From Propionicimonas paludicola (lineage in GTDB: Bacteria > Actinomycetota > Actinomycetes > Propionibacteriales > Propionibacteriaceae): DNA of 64,000 nt. The stretch is taken from assembly GCF_002563675.1 (NCBI RefSeq), contig NZ_PDJC01000001.1, positions 930,001 to 994,000 of the forward strand. Direction: 5' to 3'. How positions within the stretch are numbered: the stretch's first letter is position 1; each line of letters starts with the position of its first letter. The translations under genes and the position numbers were made by a program. Positions 16,705 through 26,879 of the stretch are shown here, in pieces. Under the pieces are notes generated by a model. It was given only the letters and a program-made list of their open reading frames with translations. It made no database searches and had not been told where the DNA came from.

Positions 16705-19467
16705 GTGGCAAGTCGCGACCAAGCCGGCCCGATCCTGAACGGATTGCCGACCAACCTTCCCGACATCGATTCCGAGGAGACCGCCGAGTGGCTGGAGTCC
16801 CTCGACATGCTCCTGGACGATTCCGGCCGCAACCGGGCCCGCTACATCATGTTGCGGCTCCTGGAGCGCGCTCGCGACAAGCACGTCGGTCTCCCGGCGC
16901 TGACCGCGACCGACTACGTCAACACGATTCCGGCCGACCAGGAGCCCTGGTACCCCGGCGACGTCGAGCTTGAGCGCAAGTTCCGCCGCCTGGCCCGCTG
17001 GAATGCCGCGATCATGGTGCACCGTGCCCAGCGCCCCGGCGTCGGCGTCGGCGGCCACATCTCCACCTACGCGTCCTCGGCGACGCTGTATGAGGTGGGC
17101 TTCAACCACTTCTTCCGCGGCAAGGATCACCCCGGCGGCGGCGACCAGGTCTTCTTCCAGGGCCACGCCAGCCCCGGCATGTACGCCCGCGCCTTCCTTG
17201 AGGGACGGCTCAGCGAGAGCCAGATGGACGGCTTCCGGCAGGAGAAGAGCCACATCGTCGACGGACGTCCGGTCGCGCTTCCGTCGTACCCGCACCCGCG
17301 GCAGATGCCGGAGTTCTGGGAGTTCCCGACCGTGTCGATGGGCCTGGGTCCGATCAACGCGATCCACCAGGCGCAGTTCAACAAGTACCTGGCCAACCGC
17401 GGCCTGAAGGACACCACCGACCAGCACGTCTGGGCCTTCCTGGGCGACGGCGAAATGGACGAGGTGGAGAGCCGCGGCGCGCTGCAGCTGGCCGCCTACG
17501 AGCAGCTGGACAACCTGACCTTCGTGGTGAACTGCAACCTGCAGCGCCTGGACGGCCCGGTCCGCGGCAACGGCAAGATCATGCAAGAGCTGGAGAGCTT
17601 CTTCCGTGGCGCCGGCTGGAACGTCATCAAGGTGGTCTGGGGACGCGGCTGGGATCCGCTGCTGTCGGCCGACAACGACGGTGCGCTGCTCAACCTGATG
17701 AACGCCACCACCGACGGTGACTTCCAGACCTTCAAGGCCAACGACGGCGGCTACGTCCGCGAGCACTTCTTCGGCCGCGATCCGCGGACCGCCTCGATGG
17801 TGGCCGACTGGTCCGACGACCGGATCTGGAAGCTCACCCGCGGTGGCCACGACTACCACAAGGTGTACTCGGCCTACCAGGCAGCCATGGAGTTCAAGGG
17901 CGCACCGACCGTGATCCTGGCCCACACCATCAAGGGTTACTTCCTGGGCAGCCACTTCGCCGGCCGCAACGCCACCCACCAGATGAAGAAGCTGGCTCTG
18001 GACGACCTCAAGCAGTTCCGCGACCGGCTCGACATGCCGATCAGCGACGCCGTGCTGGAGGAGAACCCCTACCAGCCGCCGTACGTGAACCCCGGCCCCG
18101 AGGACGAGCGGATCGCCTACGTCCTGGAGCGTCGCAAGGCGCTGGGCGGTTGGGTTCCGGAGCGTCGCGATGTGGCCAAGCCGCTGCCGCTGCCGGCGCA
18201 GAGCGCCTACGCCGCGGTCAAGCAGGGCTCGGGTCAGCAGCCGGTGGCCACCACCATGGCGTGGGTGCGGCTGCTCAAGGATCTGATGCGTGACAAGGGC
18301 TTCGGCCCGCACGTCGTCCCCATCATTCCGGACGAGGCGCGCACCTTCGGGATGGACTCGTTCTTCCCGACCATCAAGATCTACAACCCGCACGGCCAGA
18401 ACTACACGCCGGTCGACCACGAGCTGATGCTCGCTTACCGGGAAAGCCCCAAGGGTCAGATCCTGCACATGGGCATCAACGAGGCGGGTTCGGTCGCGGC
18501 CTTCACCGCCGCCGGATCGTCCTACGCCACCCACGGCGTGCCGATGGTGCCGATCTACGTCTTCTACTCGATGTTCGGCTTCCAGCGCACCGCGGACGCG
18601 ATCTGGGCCGCGGCTGACCAGCTGTCCCGCGGCTTCATGATCGGGGCCACGGCCGGGCGCACCACGCTGACCGGCGAGGGCACCCAGCACATGGACGGGC
18701 ACAGCCACCTGCTGGCTGCCACCAACCCGGCAGTGGTCGCCTACGACCCGGCCTACGGCTATGAGATCGCCCACATCATGGAGGACGGTCTGCGCCGGAT
18801 GTACGGGGAGAACCCCGAGAACGTCATCTACTACCTGACCGTCTACAACGAGCCCATGCCGCAGCCGGCCGAGCCGGAGAACGTCGATGTCGAGGGCATC
18901 GTCAAGGGCATGTACCTGCTCAAGGAGGGCAACTTCGACGGTGTCGGGGCGGACGCCCGCCGCGCGCAGCTGCTCGCCTCCGGCGTCGGCGTGGCCTGGG
19001 CCCTGGAAGCCCAGGAGCTGCTCAAGAAGGACTTCGGAGTGGTTGCCGACGTCTGGAGCGTGACCAGCTGGAACGAACTGCGTCGTGACGGCCTGATCTG
19101 CGACGAGCAGAAGTTCCTGCACCCTGATCAGCCGGCGCAGGTTCCCTGGGTCACCCAGAAGCTGCAGGGCCGTCCCGGCCCGGTGCTGGCGGTCTCCGAC
19201 TTCATGCGGGGCGTCCAGGATCAGATCATCAACTGGGTTCCGCAGCGCTTCGCTTCGCTGGGTGCTGATGGCTTCGGCTTCTCCGACACTCGGGCGGCGG
19301 CTCGTCGCTTCTTCCACATCGATGGGCCTTCGCTGGTGGTTCGGACCCTGCAGGAGCTTGCTGCGGCCGGCGAACTGGACGCTTCCGAGGCGGCGCGGGC
19401 GGCCGAGATCTACCACCTGAACGACATCTCGGCCGGTGCTTCCGGTGCAGTTGGCGGCGACTCCTGA
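16705..19467 (+). CDS. aceE: Pyruvate dehydrogenase E1 component (homodimeric type)
   Basis: This 920-residue homodimeric E1 decarboxylates pyruvate with thiamine diphosphate and passes the acetyl group to the lipoyl E2. The ThDP motif begins with GDGEMDE near residue 247 and ends with NCNLQRLDG. The substrate-side motif [14 protein letters not shown] lies near residue 110, and the central and C-terminal transketolase domains follow. GTG 16705 (VASRDQAG) is chosen; an in-frame ATG at 16669 also exists. Divergent fasR plus neighbouring DUF3052 reproduces the Rv2239c-Rv2243 layout of Mycobacterium. E2 and E3 are not in the window. Confidence 0.95.
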   Translation: MASRDQAGPILNGLPTNLPDIDSEETAEWLESLDMLLDDSGRNRARYIMLRLLERARDKHVGLPALTATDYVNTIPADQEPWYPGDVELERKFRRLARWNAAIMVHRAQRPGVGVGGHISTYASSATLYEVGFNHFFRGKDHPGGGDQVFFQGHASPGMYARAFLEGRLSESQMDGFRQEKSHIVDGRPVALPSYPHPRQMPEFWEFPTVSMGLGPINAIHQAQFNKYLANRGLKDTTDQHVWAFLGDGEMDEVESRGALQLAAYEQLDNLTFVVNCNLQRLDGPVRGNGKIMQELESFFRGAGWNVIKVVWGRGWDPLLSADNDGALLNLMNATTDGDFQTFKANDGGYVREHFFGRDPRTASMVADWSDDRIWKLTRGGHDYHKVYSAYQAAMEFKGAPTVILAHTIKGYFLGSHFAGRNATHQMKKLALDDLKQFRDRLDMPISDAVLEENPYQPPYVNPGPEDERIAYVLERRKALGGWVPERRDVAKPLPLPAQSAYAAVKQGSGQQPVATTMAWVRLLKDLMRDKGFGPHVVPIIPDEARTFGMDSFFPTIKIYNPHGQNYTPVDHELMLAYRESPKGQILHMGINEAGSVAAFTAAGSSYATHGVPMVPIYVFYSMFGFQRTADAIWAAADQLSRGFMIGATAGRTTLTGEGTQHMDGHSHLLAATNPAVVAYDPAYGYEIAHIMEDGLRRMYGENPENVIYYLTVYNEPMPQPAEPENVDVEGIVKGMYLLKEGNFDGVGADARRAQLLASGVGVAWALEAQELLKKDFGVVADVWSVTSWNELRRDGLICDEQKFLHPDQPAQVPWVTQKLQGRPGPVLAVSDFMRGVQDQIINWVPQRFASLGADGFGFSDTRAAARRFFHIDGPSLVVRTLQELAAAGELDASEAARAAEIYHLNDISAGASGAVGGDS

Positions 19468-19551
19468 GTGATCCGTCTTTCCTCGGCGGTCCGGATCTGG
19501 CAGGCTGAAAGCCAATCAGATTCTGGACTGGCCGAGAGAGGTGTTGAGCGC

Positions 19552-19974
19552 GTGAGTACCGCGCCCGGATCGACCACCGGTTCCCCGGTGGCCGCGTTGG
19601 GATTGACCGCTGGCCAGGTGGTTCAGGAACTCGGCTGGGACGAGGACGTCGACGAGGGTTTGCGCTCGGCGATTCTGGACGCCATCGGCGAGGATTTCGT
19701 CTACGAGGCCATCGAGGCTGTCGATGTCGTGCTGCTGTGGTGGCGCGAGGACGACGGCGATCTCGGTGACGGTCTGGTGGATGCACTGACCGATCTGGCG
19801 GCCGGGGGAGCGATCTGGCTGCTGAGCCCGAAGGTGGGCCGCGACGGTTACCTGGATCCTTCGGACCTGGCCGAGGCGGCGCTGACTGCAGGCCTGGCCA
19901 TGGCCAACTCGGTCTCGGTCGGCAAGCTCTGGCAGGCCCACAAGCTGGTTCGGCCGAAGGGCGGACGCCGCTAG
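19552..19974 (+). CDS. DUF3052 family protein
   Basis: This 140-residue acidic protein belongs to the actinobacterial DUF3052 family (Rv2239c-like). Characteristic segments are LGLTAGQVVQELGWDEDVD and a hydrophobic VDVVLLWWREDDGDL stretch. The function is unknown. It lies 84 bases after aceE in the same direction, the neighbour it has in Mycobacterium. The first GTG in frame (GTGAGTACC) is taken as the start. Confidence 0.85.
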   Translation: MSTAPGSTTGSPVAALGLTAGQVVQELGWDEDVDEGLRSAILDAIGEDFVYEAIEAVDVVLLWWREDDGDLGDGLVDALTDLAAGGAIWLLSPKVGRDGYLDPSDLAEAALTAGLAMANSVSVGKLWQAHKLVRPKGGRR

Positions 19975-20125
19975 CCGCGGGCTCGTCCACTGGCGCGTGT
20001 GGCCGGTGTCGATGAGCGTGGTCAGCGATCACGCGAACCGTCGCTCGATTCGGCGCTGAGTTCAGTGCGGCGCGCCTCACACCAGTTCCGCGTTCCGAGG
20101 GCCTGGCCCCTAGGATGTCCGGGCG

Positions 20126-20199
20126 GGGCGCATAGCTCAGTTGGTTAGAGCACCTCCCTTACAAGGAGGGGGTCGGGGGTTCGAGTCCCTCTGCGCCCA
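20126..20199 (+). tRNA. tRNA-Val (anticodon UAC)
   Basis: A complete cloverleaf is visible. The acceptor stem is GGGCGCA / TGCGCCC, the D arm contains TAGCTCAGTTGGTTAGAGC, the anticodon stem is CCTCC / GGAGG with loop CTTACAA (anticodon TAC), and the T arm is GGGGG-TTCGAGT-CCCTC with one wobble pair. The discriminator base is A, and CCA is not fully encoded. A TAGGAT sequence at 20111-20116 may be the -10 box. Confidence 0.96.
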
Positions 20200-20229
20200 C
20201 CGATTGGACGTTTGCCGTGTACCGGCCCT

Positions 20230-20257
20230 CCTGCCGGGCCTCGGGAGGCCCGGCAGG
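20230..20257. terminator. GC-rich terminator hairpin between tRNA-Val and the PLD-like gene
   Basis: CCTGCCGGGCCTC (20230-20242) is fully complementary to GAGGCCCGGCAGG (20245-20257), giving a 12-13 bp stem with a very short loop. It lies just beyond the stop of the minus-strand PLD-like gene and after the plus-strand tRNA, so it can serve both. Confidence 0.75.
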
Positions 20258-20265
20258 GTCAGGCA

Positions 20266-21432
20266 CTAGGCGCTCGGGTAGTTGTTGTAGGCGTCGTTGA
20301 AGTGCGCGTAGTAGGCGTCGTACAACGGCTTGCTGTCCTGAAGTCGCATCAGGATGTTGTCCTGGTCGCGCAGCGCTGACTCAGTCAGGTTGTGGCTACC
20401 CACCAGAACCCAGGTGTGCGCGTTGTTGGCGCCTTCGGAGACCAGGATGACCTTGTCGTGGATCGCGCCCTTGTGGACCGAGATGCCGGCCCGCTTGAAC
20501 TTGGCGAGGTTGCCGTCGCCCATCGCGTCGCCATCGCCGACCATGATCCAGACCTTGCAGCCGCCGGCCTTCAATGAGACCAGCTTGTCGGCAACTGCGG
20601 ATCGACTGTCGCTGAAGGACGCTTGCATCACGCGAATCCGGCAGTTCGAGTCGGGCGAGATGTTGTCGAGCCGGTTAGCGACCAGGTCGGTGTTCTGTTC
20701 GGGGGAGACGAACACCGTGGAGTTGCTGGCGCTGGATCCGAAGTAGCCGCGCGGCATCGATGCCACGTAGTAGTCGTTGCCAGGGTAGTTGCGGGTGCCT
20801 GCCCACATCGGGTTCCACACCTGGGACATGTAGCCGTCATAGAGACTCTCGTCGTCGTAGATCGTGACCGAGTTGTTGAACTGCTCAGCGCCCGAGGGCG
20901 TGGTCAGGTTGGCTGACGACACCCAGACCACGTTCGAGCGGCTGGTTCCCTGGTTGTCCTTGGTCTGGCTGATCAGCATGTACTTGGCGTGCATGAGGCC
21001 GCCGGAAGCGTTGGAGAGGCATCCTCCGGAGGTGCCGGTCCCGCAGATCCTCATCCGGCTGTCGAGCAAGGTGGCGAGAGCCCTCAGCTGAGCAGTCCTG
21101 TGACTGGAGGTTCCGTCGGCGACCACGTACACCGATACGCCGCGGGCAACCGCGTCGCGAAGGCTGTCGACGATGTTGTCCCGAGTCAAGTAGTAGATGC
21201 CGAGACGGATCTCGGCTCCGGCTGGGGCATCGGCGATCAGACGCCGTAGCTTGTCGTGATGCGCCCAGTCTGCGCCGCCGGCGCTGATCGGGTTGTTGAA
21301 GGTGACCTCTACTTGGCGACTACCGACCGTGACCTGAGTCTCTGAAGCCTCCGCCGGTAGGGCGGGGAGCATCGCCGAGGTCAGTAGCACGACAGCGCCG
21401 AGAGCGGCTGTGAGGGTGCGTCGAATCATCAT
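20266..21432 (-). CDS. Secreted phospholipase D-like protein
   Basis: This 388-residue protein has a clear signal peptide (MMIRRTLTAALGAVVLL, ending at about residue 30 after PAEA) and two PLD-type repeats. Each repeat has an H-x-K motif followed by a Ser/Asn motif: HAKYMLIS with SSANLT, and HDKVILVS with GSHNLT. In both, the Asp of the classical HxKxxxxD motif is Ser. It is probably exported and may act on phospholipid or nucleic-acid phosphodiesters; the substrate cannot be told. Two adjacent ATG codons (21432 and 21429) can start it. A strong terminator follows. Confidence 0.85.
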   Translation of the reverse strand: MMIRRTLTAALGAVVLLTSAMLPALPAEASETQVTVGSRQVEVTFNNPISAGGADWAHHDKLRRLIADAPAGAEIRLGIYYLTRDNIVDSLRDAVARGVSVYVVADGTSSHRTAQLRALATLLDSRMRICGTGTSGGCLSNASGGLMHAKYMLISQTKDNQGTSRSNVVWVSSANLTTPSGAEQFNNSVTIYDDESLYDGYMSQVWNPMWAGTRNYPGNDYYVASMPRGYFGSSASNSTVFVSPEQNTDLVANRLDNISPDSNCRIRVMQASFSDSRSAVADKLVSLKAGGCKVWIMVGDGDAMGDGNLAKFKRAGISVHKGAIHDKVILVSEGANNAHTWVLVGSHNLTESALRDQDNILMRLQDSKPLYDAYYAHFNDAYNNYPSA

Positions 21433-21875
21433 GGACGCATCATTTCCCCATCTCGCCGACCCCACCGCGCGGTGCGCAAGTTGGCAGCTTTTCGACCAGT
21501 GCGCCTCCGCGGAGGCCGTAACGGCCCCCACCTCTCGTCGAGGCCCGTGTCGGGCGAGCCCATGTGGGCCGCCGGAGCCGGCACAACTCCAGGTTCCTGG
21601 GTCCAGGCCGCTCTCGGCTGCTGATTCCGGTGCCGGAGCGGCCCCCGACCGTCGAAGTCGCCGCTGCCGGGGCCATCGCATTGCTGATTCTTCAATTTCC
21701 GACGTTGATGAGGTTAATTCATTGTTAATCAGTCTCGTCTGGTACTTGAGGGTTTGCGGGGGCATTCTCCTGATGAATGAGAGGGTAACCTCTTGTTCCG
21801 CGAGGGTGGTCCTGCGATAGTGCCCGGACCTCTCCGGGCATGGCTGCGCCGCAGGCTTACGCCTAGTCGCAGGGG
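21433..21875. other. Non-coding region upstream of the PLD-like gene
   Basis: No convincing gene was found in these about 440 bases. The part near 21695-21740 is unusually AT-rich and contains two GTTAAT copies 11 bases apart (21713 and 21724), which may be promoter or regulator sites. A 7-bp hairpin (TGCCCGG / CCGGGCA, 21821-21840) lies near the right end. Short open frames here lack ribosome-binding sites and normal codon bias. Confidence 0.5.
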
Positions 21876-21995
21876 AAAAGTAAAATGCCCGCCACGAACC
21901 TGGGAACGTTCTGCGGGCACTGCCGGGGGGCAGGGGGTCCAGTTCAGGGGAACTGGGCTGTGAGGCGATCGGCTCGGGGGGAACCACCCGCCTCG
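21876..21995 (-). ncRNA. Probable 6C RNA (actinobacterial small RNA)
   Basis: Read on the minus strand, this holds two hairpins whose loops contain runs of six cytosines, the hallmark of the 6C RNA motif known in actinobacteria. Hairpin 1 (GAGGCG / CGCCTC, 21994 to 21962) has its C-run at 21981-21976. Hairpin 2 (TGCC / GGCA, 21932-21921) has its C-run at 21930-21925. A CCAGTTC-GAACTGG stem lies between them. It ends in an intrinsic terminator: TGCCCGC / GCGGGCA (21919-21886) followed by a T-rich tract (TTTTACTTTT). The 5' end is inferred from the promoter-like elements just upstream. Its target is unknown. Confidence 0.72.
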
Positions 21996-22001
21996 AGAAG
22001 A

Positions 22002-22031
22002 ACTCTACGCACCGAAATGCGGGGATAGCAA
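22002..22031 (-). promoter_or_regulatory. Promoter-like elements for the 6C-like RNA
   Basis: On the minus strand TTGCTA (22031-22026) and TAGAGT (22007-22002) are separated by 18 bases, a plausible -35/-10 pair. Transcription would begin about six bases later, exactly where the first C-loop hairpin starts. Confidence 0.45.
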
Positions 22032-22181
22032 CCCCGATTGCCAGACAATTTCGAATGCATTCTTCTGGCTACTTAACCAGTCCCCCTAATAGGTGACAGG
22101 TCGGTCACTCGCTCGGGTGACGGCCAGGCGGCCGGGCCGGGCAGCCCGGTTCGGGTACCGCTCACGGTAAAGTAGTCAACT

Positions 22182-23291
22182 GTGACCGCTGCAGACCTCC
22201 AGGCCGATCTGGCCGTCCTCGACCGCACTCTTCAGTCGATCGAGGCCGTCCTCGACCCAGCGGCCAAGAAGGCCGAGATTGCCGAGCTCGCCGAGCAGGC
22301 GGCAGCCCCTGACCTGTGGGACGACCAGGACAATGCCCAGGCCGTCACCTCGAAGCTTTCCCGGCTGCAAGCCGAGGTGGACCGGATCACCGCCTTGCGG
22401 GGACGAGTGGACGATCTCGGCGTGCTGATCGAACTCGCCGTGGAGGAGGACGATCCGGCCACTCTCTCCGAGGCGCAACGCGACTTGAAGGGACTGTCCG
22501 CCGACATCGAGGCGCTCGAGATCCGCACCCTGCTGGCCGGTGAGTACGACCAGCGCGATGCGCTGGTGACGATTCGCGCCGAAGCCGGCGGTGTCGACGC
22601 GGCCGACTTCGCGTCCATGCTGTTGCGGATGTACCTGCGCTGGGCCGAGCGGCACGGCTACGCCACCGAGGTTTACGACACCTCCTTCGCCGAGGAGGCC
22701 GGGATCAAGTCGGCCACCTTCACCGTGAAGGAGCCGTTCGCCTACGGGATGCTCTCGGTCGAGCAGGGCACTCATCGGTTGGTTCGGATCAGCCCCTTCG
22801 ACAACCAGGGGCGCCGCCAGACCTCCTTCGCCGGAGTCGACGTGCTCCCGGTCACCGAGGAGACCGACCACATCGACGTCCCCGAGGCCGACATCCGGGT
22901 GGACGTGTTCCGCTCGTCCGGCCCTGGTGGGCAGAGCGTGAACACCACCGACTCGGCGGTCCGGATCACCCACCTGCCTACCGGCCTGGTGGTGTCCTGC
23001 CAGAACGAGAAGTCCCAGCTCCAGAACAAGGCGGCAGCCTTGCGGGTCCTGCAGTCTCGACTGCTCGAGCGGGCGCGGGCCGAGAAGGAAGCCGAGATGC
23101 GTGGCCTGAAGGGCGACGCCGGCAACTCCTGGGGCTCGCAGATGCGCTCCTACGTGCTGCACCCGTATCAGATGGTCAAGGACCTGCGCACCGAGCATGA
23201 GGTGGGCAACCCGGACGCCGTCTTCGACGGTGACATCGATGCCTTCATCGACGCCGGGGTGCGCTGGCGCCGTCAACAGGGAGAGCGCTGA
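22182..23291 (+). CDS. prfB: Peptide chain release factor 2
   Basis: This 369-residue class I release factor recognises UGA and UAA stop codons. The discriminating SPF motif is in [14 protein letters not shown], and the catalytic GGQ motif is in [13 protein letters not shown]. The reading frame is continuous from the GTG start at 22182, so the autoregulatory +1 frameshift known from many bacterial prfB genes is absent. It precedes ftsE, as in many actinobacteria, but a 135-base gap and promoter-like sequence (TTGACC at 23363) suggest ftsE also has its own promoter. Confidence 0.97.
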   Translation: MTAADLQADLAVLDRTLQSIEAVLDPAAKKAEIAELAEQAAAPDLWDDQDNAQAVTSKLSRLQAEVDRITALRGRVDDLGVLIELAVEEDDPATLSEAQRDLKGLSADIEALEIRTLLAGEYDQRDALVTIRAEAGGVDAADFASMLLRMYLRWAERHGYATEVYDTSFAEEAGIKSATFTVKEPFAYGMLSVEQGTHRLVRISPFDNQGRRQTSFAGVDVLPVTEETDHIDVPEADIRVDVFRSSGPGGQSVNTTDSAVRITHLPTGLVVSCQNEKSQLQNKAAALRVLQSRLLERARAEKEAEMRGLKGDAGNSWGSQMRSYVLHPYQMVKDLRTEHEVGNPDAVFDGDIDAFIDAGVRWRRQQGER

Positions 23292-23426
23292 CCCGGCAAG
23301 GTAGCCACTGACACGCCGCACGGCTTGTCGGGGGCGATTGGTGACGTCCTCTAGACTCCTGCTTGACCGATCCTCAGGATTTCTTAAGCTTGCTTCCCCA
23401 ATGTCTACCGGGACGGTCAGTTCACT

Positions 23427-24113
<687 letters not shown>

Positions 24114-24140
24114 TCAGCAGTTGAGCGCGGGAGGCCGACG

Positions 24141-25043
24141 ATGAGGCACACCTTCACCGAGGCGTGGTCCGGACTGCGCCGCAATGCGTCGATGGCAGTC
24201 GCGGTCGTGGTCACCATCTGGGTCTCGCTGACTCTGTTCGGCACCGGCCTGCTGGTCGCCCAGCAGGTGGATCGGCTCAAGGACGAGTGGTACGACAAGA
24301 TCGAGATCAGCGTCTTCCTGTGCGTCCCGGACTCGCCGGGGGCCAACTGTGAGGACGGCGTGGGCACCACGGACGCTCAGCGCCAAGCCATCGAGCAGAC
24401 CCTTCGCGCCAATCCTGAGGTGGCCGAGGTCTACTACGAGTCCAAGGAGCAGGCCTACCAGCAGTTCAAGGAGTTCTACGCCGACAATCCGGTGCTGCAG
24501 TCGACCACGGTCGAGATGATGCAGGACTCGTTCCGGGTGAAGCTGAAGAACCCCGAGGAGTATCTCGGGGTGGTCTCGGCAGTGACCGGGATGCCCGGCG
24601 TCCAGCTCGTCCAGGACCTGCGCAAGATCTTGGATCCGATGTTCGCCTGGCTGAACCTGGCCCGCTGGGCCACGGTCGGGCTGAGCGGCCTGCTGCTGTT
24701 GGCCGCCGCGCTCCAGATCGGCAACACCATCCGGATGGCCGCCTTCTCCCGACGGCGGGAGATCGGCATCATGCGGCTGGTCGGCGCGTCGAACTGGTAC
24801 ATCATGCTGCCCTTCCTGATGGAGTCGTTGGTGGCTGCCATCGGCGGAGCGGCGCTGGCCTGTCTGACCTTGGCCGGTGTCGAGAAGTTCGTGATCGTCG
24901 ACAAGGCGGCCAAGGAGATCACCACCATCAGGTGGATCGAATGGACGCAGGTCGGCTGGGCGATGGGGATCATTTCGATCGTCGCCATCGTTCTTTCGGT
25001 AGTGCCAACCCTGATCGCAACCCGAAGGTTCCTTCGGGTCTAG
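24141..25043 (+). CDS. ftsX: Cell-division protein FtsX
   Basis: This 300-residue membrane protein has the FtsX topology: one N-terminal helix (about residues 15-40), a large extracellular domain (about 41-165, including SKEQAYQQFKEFY), then three helices to the C terminus. The extracellular domain transmits the ATPase state of FtsE to a hydrolase outside. The next gene encodes a coiled-coil M23 peptidase, the expected partner. The ATG is 27 bases after the ftsE stop. Confidence 0.95.
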   Translation: MRHTFTEAWSGLRRNASMAVAVVVTIWVSLTLFGTGLLVAQQVDRLKDEWYDKIEISVFLCVPDSPGANCEDGVGTTDAQRQAIEQTLRANPEVAEVYYESKEQAYQQFKEFYADNPVLQSTTVEMMQDSFRVKLKNPEEYLGVVSAVTGMPGVQLVQDLRKILDPMFAWLNLARWATVGLSGLLLLAAALQIGNTIRMAAFSRRREIGIMRLVGASNWYIMLPFLMESLVAAIGGAALACLTLAGVEKFVIVDKAAKEITTIRWIEWTQVGWAMGIISIVAIVLSVVPTLIATRRFLRV

Positions 25044-25067
25044 CCACACAACTGATAGGGGCGAATC

Positions 25068-26336
25068 GTGCGGGTGTCTTCCTCCACCCAGAACGTGGCC
25101 CGGGGCAGACGCCCTGGACGACTGCGCGCCGCATTGCGGCCGTCGCTGGTGATCGGCATTGTCCTGTGCCTGAGTTTGGGGCTGGGCGGCCCGGCTCAGG
25201 CCGAGAACCTGAACGATGCGCGGGACCGGGTTCGCCGCGAGCTGTCCCAGACCAACAAGGACATCGCCTCCGACAAGAAGGTGCTGGCCGAGGCGAAGGC
25301 GCGGCTCGCCGACTCGCAGGCGGAGTTGGTGGAGGCGCAGCACGCGCTCGCGACCGCCACCGCCAAGCTCGACCAGGCGAAGGCCGATGACGCCCGGATC
25401 GCCCAGGAGCTGGCCGAGGCGGACTCAGCCGCGCAGGCTGCACAGGCGGCCGAGCGGCAGGCCCAAGCCGAGGTGGACGAGCAGCGCCGGGTGGTCGCCA
25501 ACGCCGTCCGCACCGCCTATCAGCAGCAGACTCCGCTGGTCGGCGTGACCGTCTTCGTTGGCGCTGACACTCCCACGGAGCTCGCGCAGCGGATGCAGTG
25601 GACCGACACCATTTTCGGCAGCGTCCAGGCGCAGTACGTCCGACTGCGTGCCGCGGAGGCCACCTTGCAGCGGCTCAGCGCCACCGCACAGGCTGCCCAG
25701 GCCAAGTCGGCTGAGCGCAAGCAGGCCAGCGCGGCCGCTCTGGCCAAGGTGCAGCAGCTCACCGAGGAAGCGGCGGGCTATCGGGCAACCGTGACTGCAC
25801 TGGTGGAGAAGAACAAGCAGGCGCGCGCCGCGGCCGAGAACGAGCTTGAGCAGTCCACCGCGCAGTACGAGAAGCTGCAGCGTGAGGAGGCCGCGATCGC
25901 CGCCAAGCTGGCCAAGGACAACTACAACCTGGTCAACAAGGGCGGCTTCATTCGTCCGGTCAATGCGCCGGCTGGATCGCCGTTCGGGATGCGGTTCCAC
26001 CCGATCCTGCACTACTGGCGGATGCACTGGGGCACGGACTTCGGTGCGGCCTGTGGTGCCCCGATTCGGGCCATGGCCAACGGCAAGGTCATCTCGGCCG
26101 GCTGGACGACCACCGGCTTCGGCAACTACACGATCATCAGCTATGGCAAGAGGAACGGCGCGCAGCTGGCCAGTGGCTATGCCCATCAGTCGAAGGTCAT
26201 CGTGAAGGCCGGACAGTATGTGGCTCAGGGCCAGATCGTCGGCTATGTGGGCACCACCGGACTGAGCACCGGGTGCCACCTGCATCTGCAGATCTACCGC
26301 AACGGGGAGCGCGTCAACCCGATGAAGTACCTCTGA
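25068..26336 (+). CDS. Secreted coiled-coil M23 peptidoglycan endopeptidase (EnvC-like)
   Basis: This 422-residue exported protein has a signal peptide (about residues 1-45, ending PAQA), a long Ala/Glu/Lys-rich coiled coil (about 50-295) and a LytM/M23 domain. The zinc ligands appear intact: HWGTDFG (first His and Asp) and CHLHLQIY (last His), with AHQSK between. Active M23 domains cut peptidoglycan cross-bridges. The coiled coil and position after ftsEX match the FtsX-activated hydrolases of the EnvC/PcsB type. Start GTG 25068. Confidence 0.92.
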   Translation: MRVSSSTQNVARGRRPGRLRAALRPSLVIGIVLCLSLGLGGPAQAENLNDARDRVRRELSQTNKDIASDKKVLAEAKARLADSQAELVEAQHALATATAKLDQAKADDARIAQELAEADSAAQAAQAAERQAQAEVDEQRRVVANAVRTAYQQQTPLVGVTVFVGADTPTELAQRMQWTDTIFGSVQAQYVRLRAAEATLQRLSATAQAAQAKSAERKQASAAALAKVQQLTEEAAGYRATVTALVEKNKQARAAAENELEQSTAQYEKLQREEAAIAAKLAKDNYNLVNKGGFIRPVNAPAGSPFGMRFHPILHYWRMHWGTDFGAACGAPIRAMANGKVISAGWTTTGFGNYTIISYGKRNGAQLASGYAHQSKVIVKAGQYVAQGQIVGYVGTTGLSTGCHLHLQIYRNGERVNPMKYL

Positions 26337-26402
26337 GCCCGACCGGGGGAGCCGTCGGCCGGAGTTGGTAGGCTGACTGGACCGCATCGGGAAGGAGGAG
26401 CT

Positions 26403-26879
26403 ATGCCGCGACCGCAGGGCCGGATCATGGTGGCGCAGAACCGCAAAGCGCGGCACGACTACCACCTTCACGACCGCTTCGAGGCGGGCATCGTGCTCAC
26501 CGGTACCGAGGTGAAGTCGCTCCGGCTGGGACGCGCGTCGCTGGCCGACGCGTTCGCGACCGTCGACGACGGCGAGGTGTGGCTGCGCAACGCGCACATT
26601 CCCGAGTACGCCTTCGGCACCTGGACCAACCACGCCACCCGGCGCAACCGCAAGCTGCTGCTGCACCGCAAGGAGATCTCCAAGCTGGATCGGGAGACCT
26701 CGGCGACCGGCAAGACCATCGTCCCGCTGGCTATCTACTTCTCCGACGGCTACGCCAAGGTCGAGCTGGCGATCGCCACCGGTAAGAAGGACTGGGACAA
26801 GCGGCAGACCATCGCCGCTCGAGACGCGGACCGGGAGGCGCGGCGCGAACTGGCCGCCCGTAGCCGGGGCGAACGGTGA
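26403..26879 (+). CDS. smpB: SsrA-binding protein SmpB
   Basis: This 158-residue SmpB binds tmRNA and takes part in trans-translation. Typical segments are [20 protein letters not shown] near the start (cut here), TGTEVKSLR and NAHIPEY, with a basic C-terminal tail ([10 protein letters not shown] to the end) that enters the ribosomal decoding site. A strong AAGGAGGAG lies close to the ATG. Its RNA partner ssrA lies 2.3 kb downstream. The stop overlaps the DUF2207 start by 4 bases (GTGA). Confidence 0.97.
   Translation: MPRPQGRIMVAQNRKARHDYHLHDRFEAGIVLTGTEVKSLRLGRASLADAFATVDDGEVWLRNAHIPEYAFGTWTNHATRRNRKLLLHRKEISKLDRETSATGKTIVPLAIYFSDGYAKVELAIATGKKDWDKRQTIAARDADREARRELAARSRGER

Noticed and set aside
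16495-19515. Very long minus-strand open frame (over 1000 codons) running through the aceE region
   Set aside because: It is the antisense shadow of aceE, open because of high GC. Only its last 115 codons (16147-16494) are a gene.
21704-21729. GTTGAT-GTTAAT-GTTAAT direct repeats as a PhoP or GlnR box
   Set aside because: The spacing is irregular (9 and 11 bases) and the sites are about 280 bases from the nearest start; too weak to call.
21410-21820. Plus-strand open frame of 136 codons upstream of the PLD-like gene
   Set aside because: It starts within the PLD-like coding region on the other strand, has no ribosome-binding site or recognised family, and its codon use is poor.
22182-22320. 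Programmed frameshift in prfB
   Set aside because: The RF2 frame is continuous from its GTG start, and no in-frame TGA or slippery site is present.
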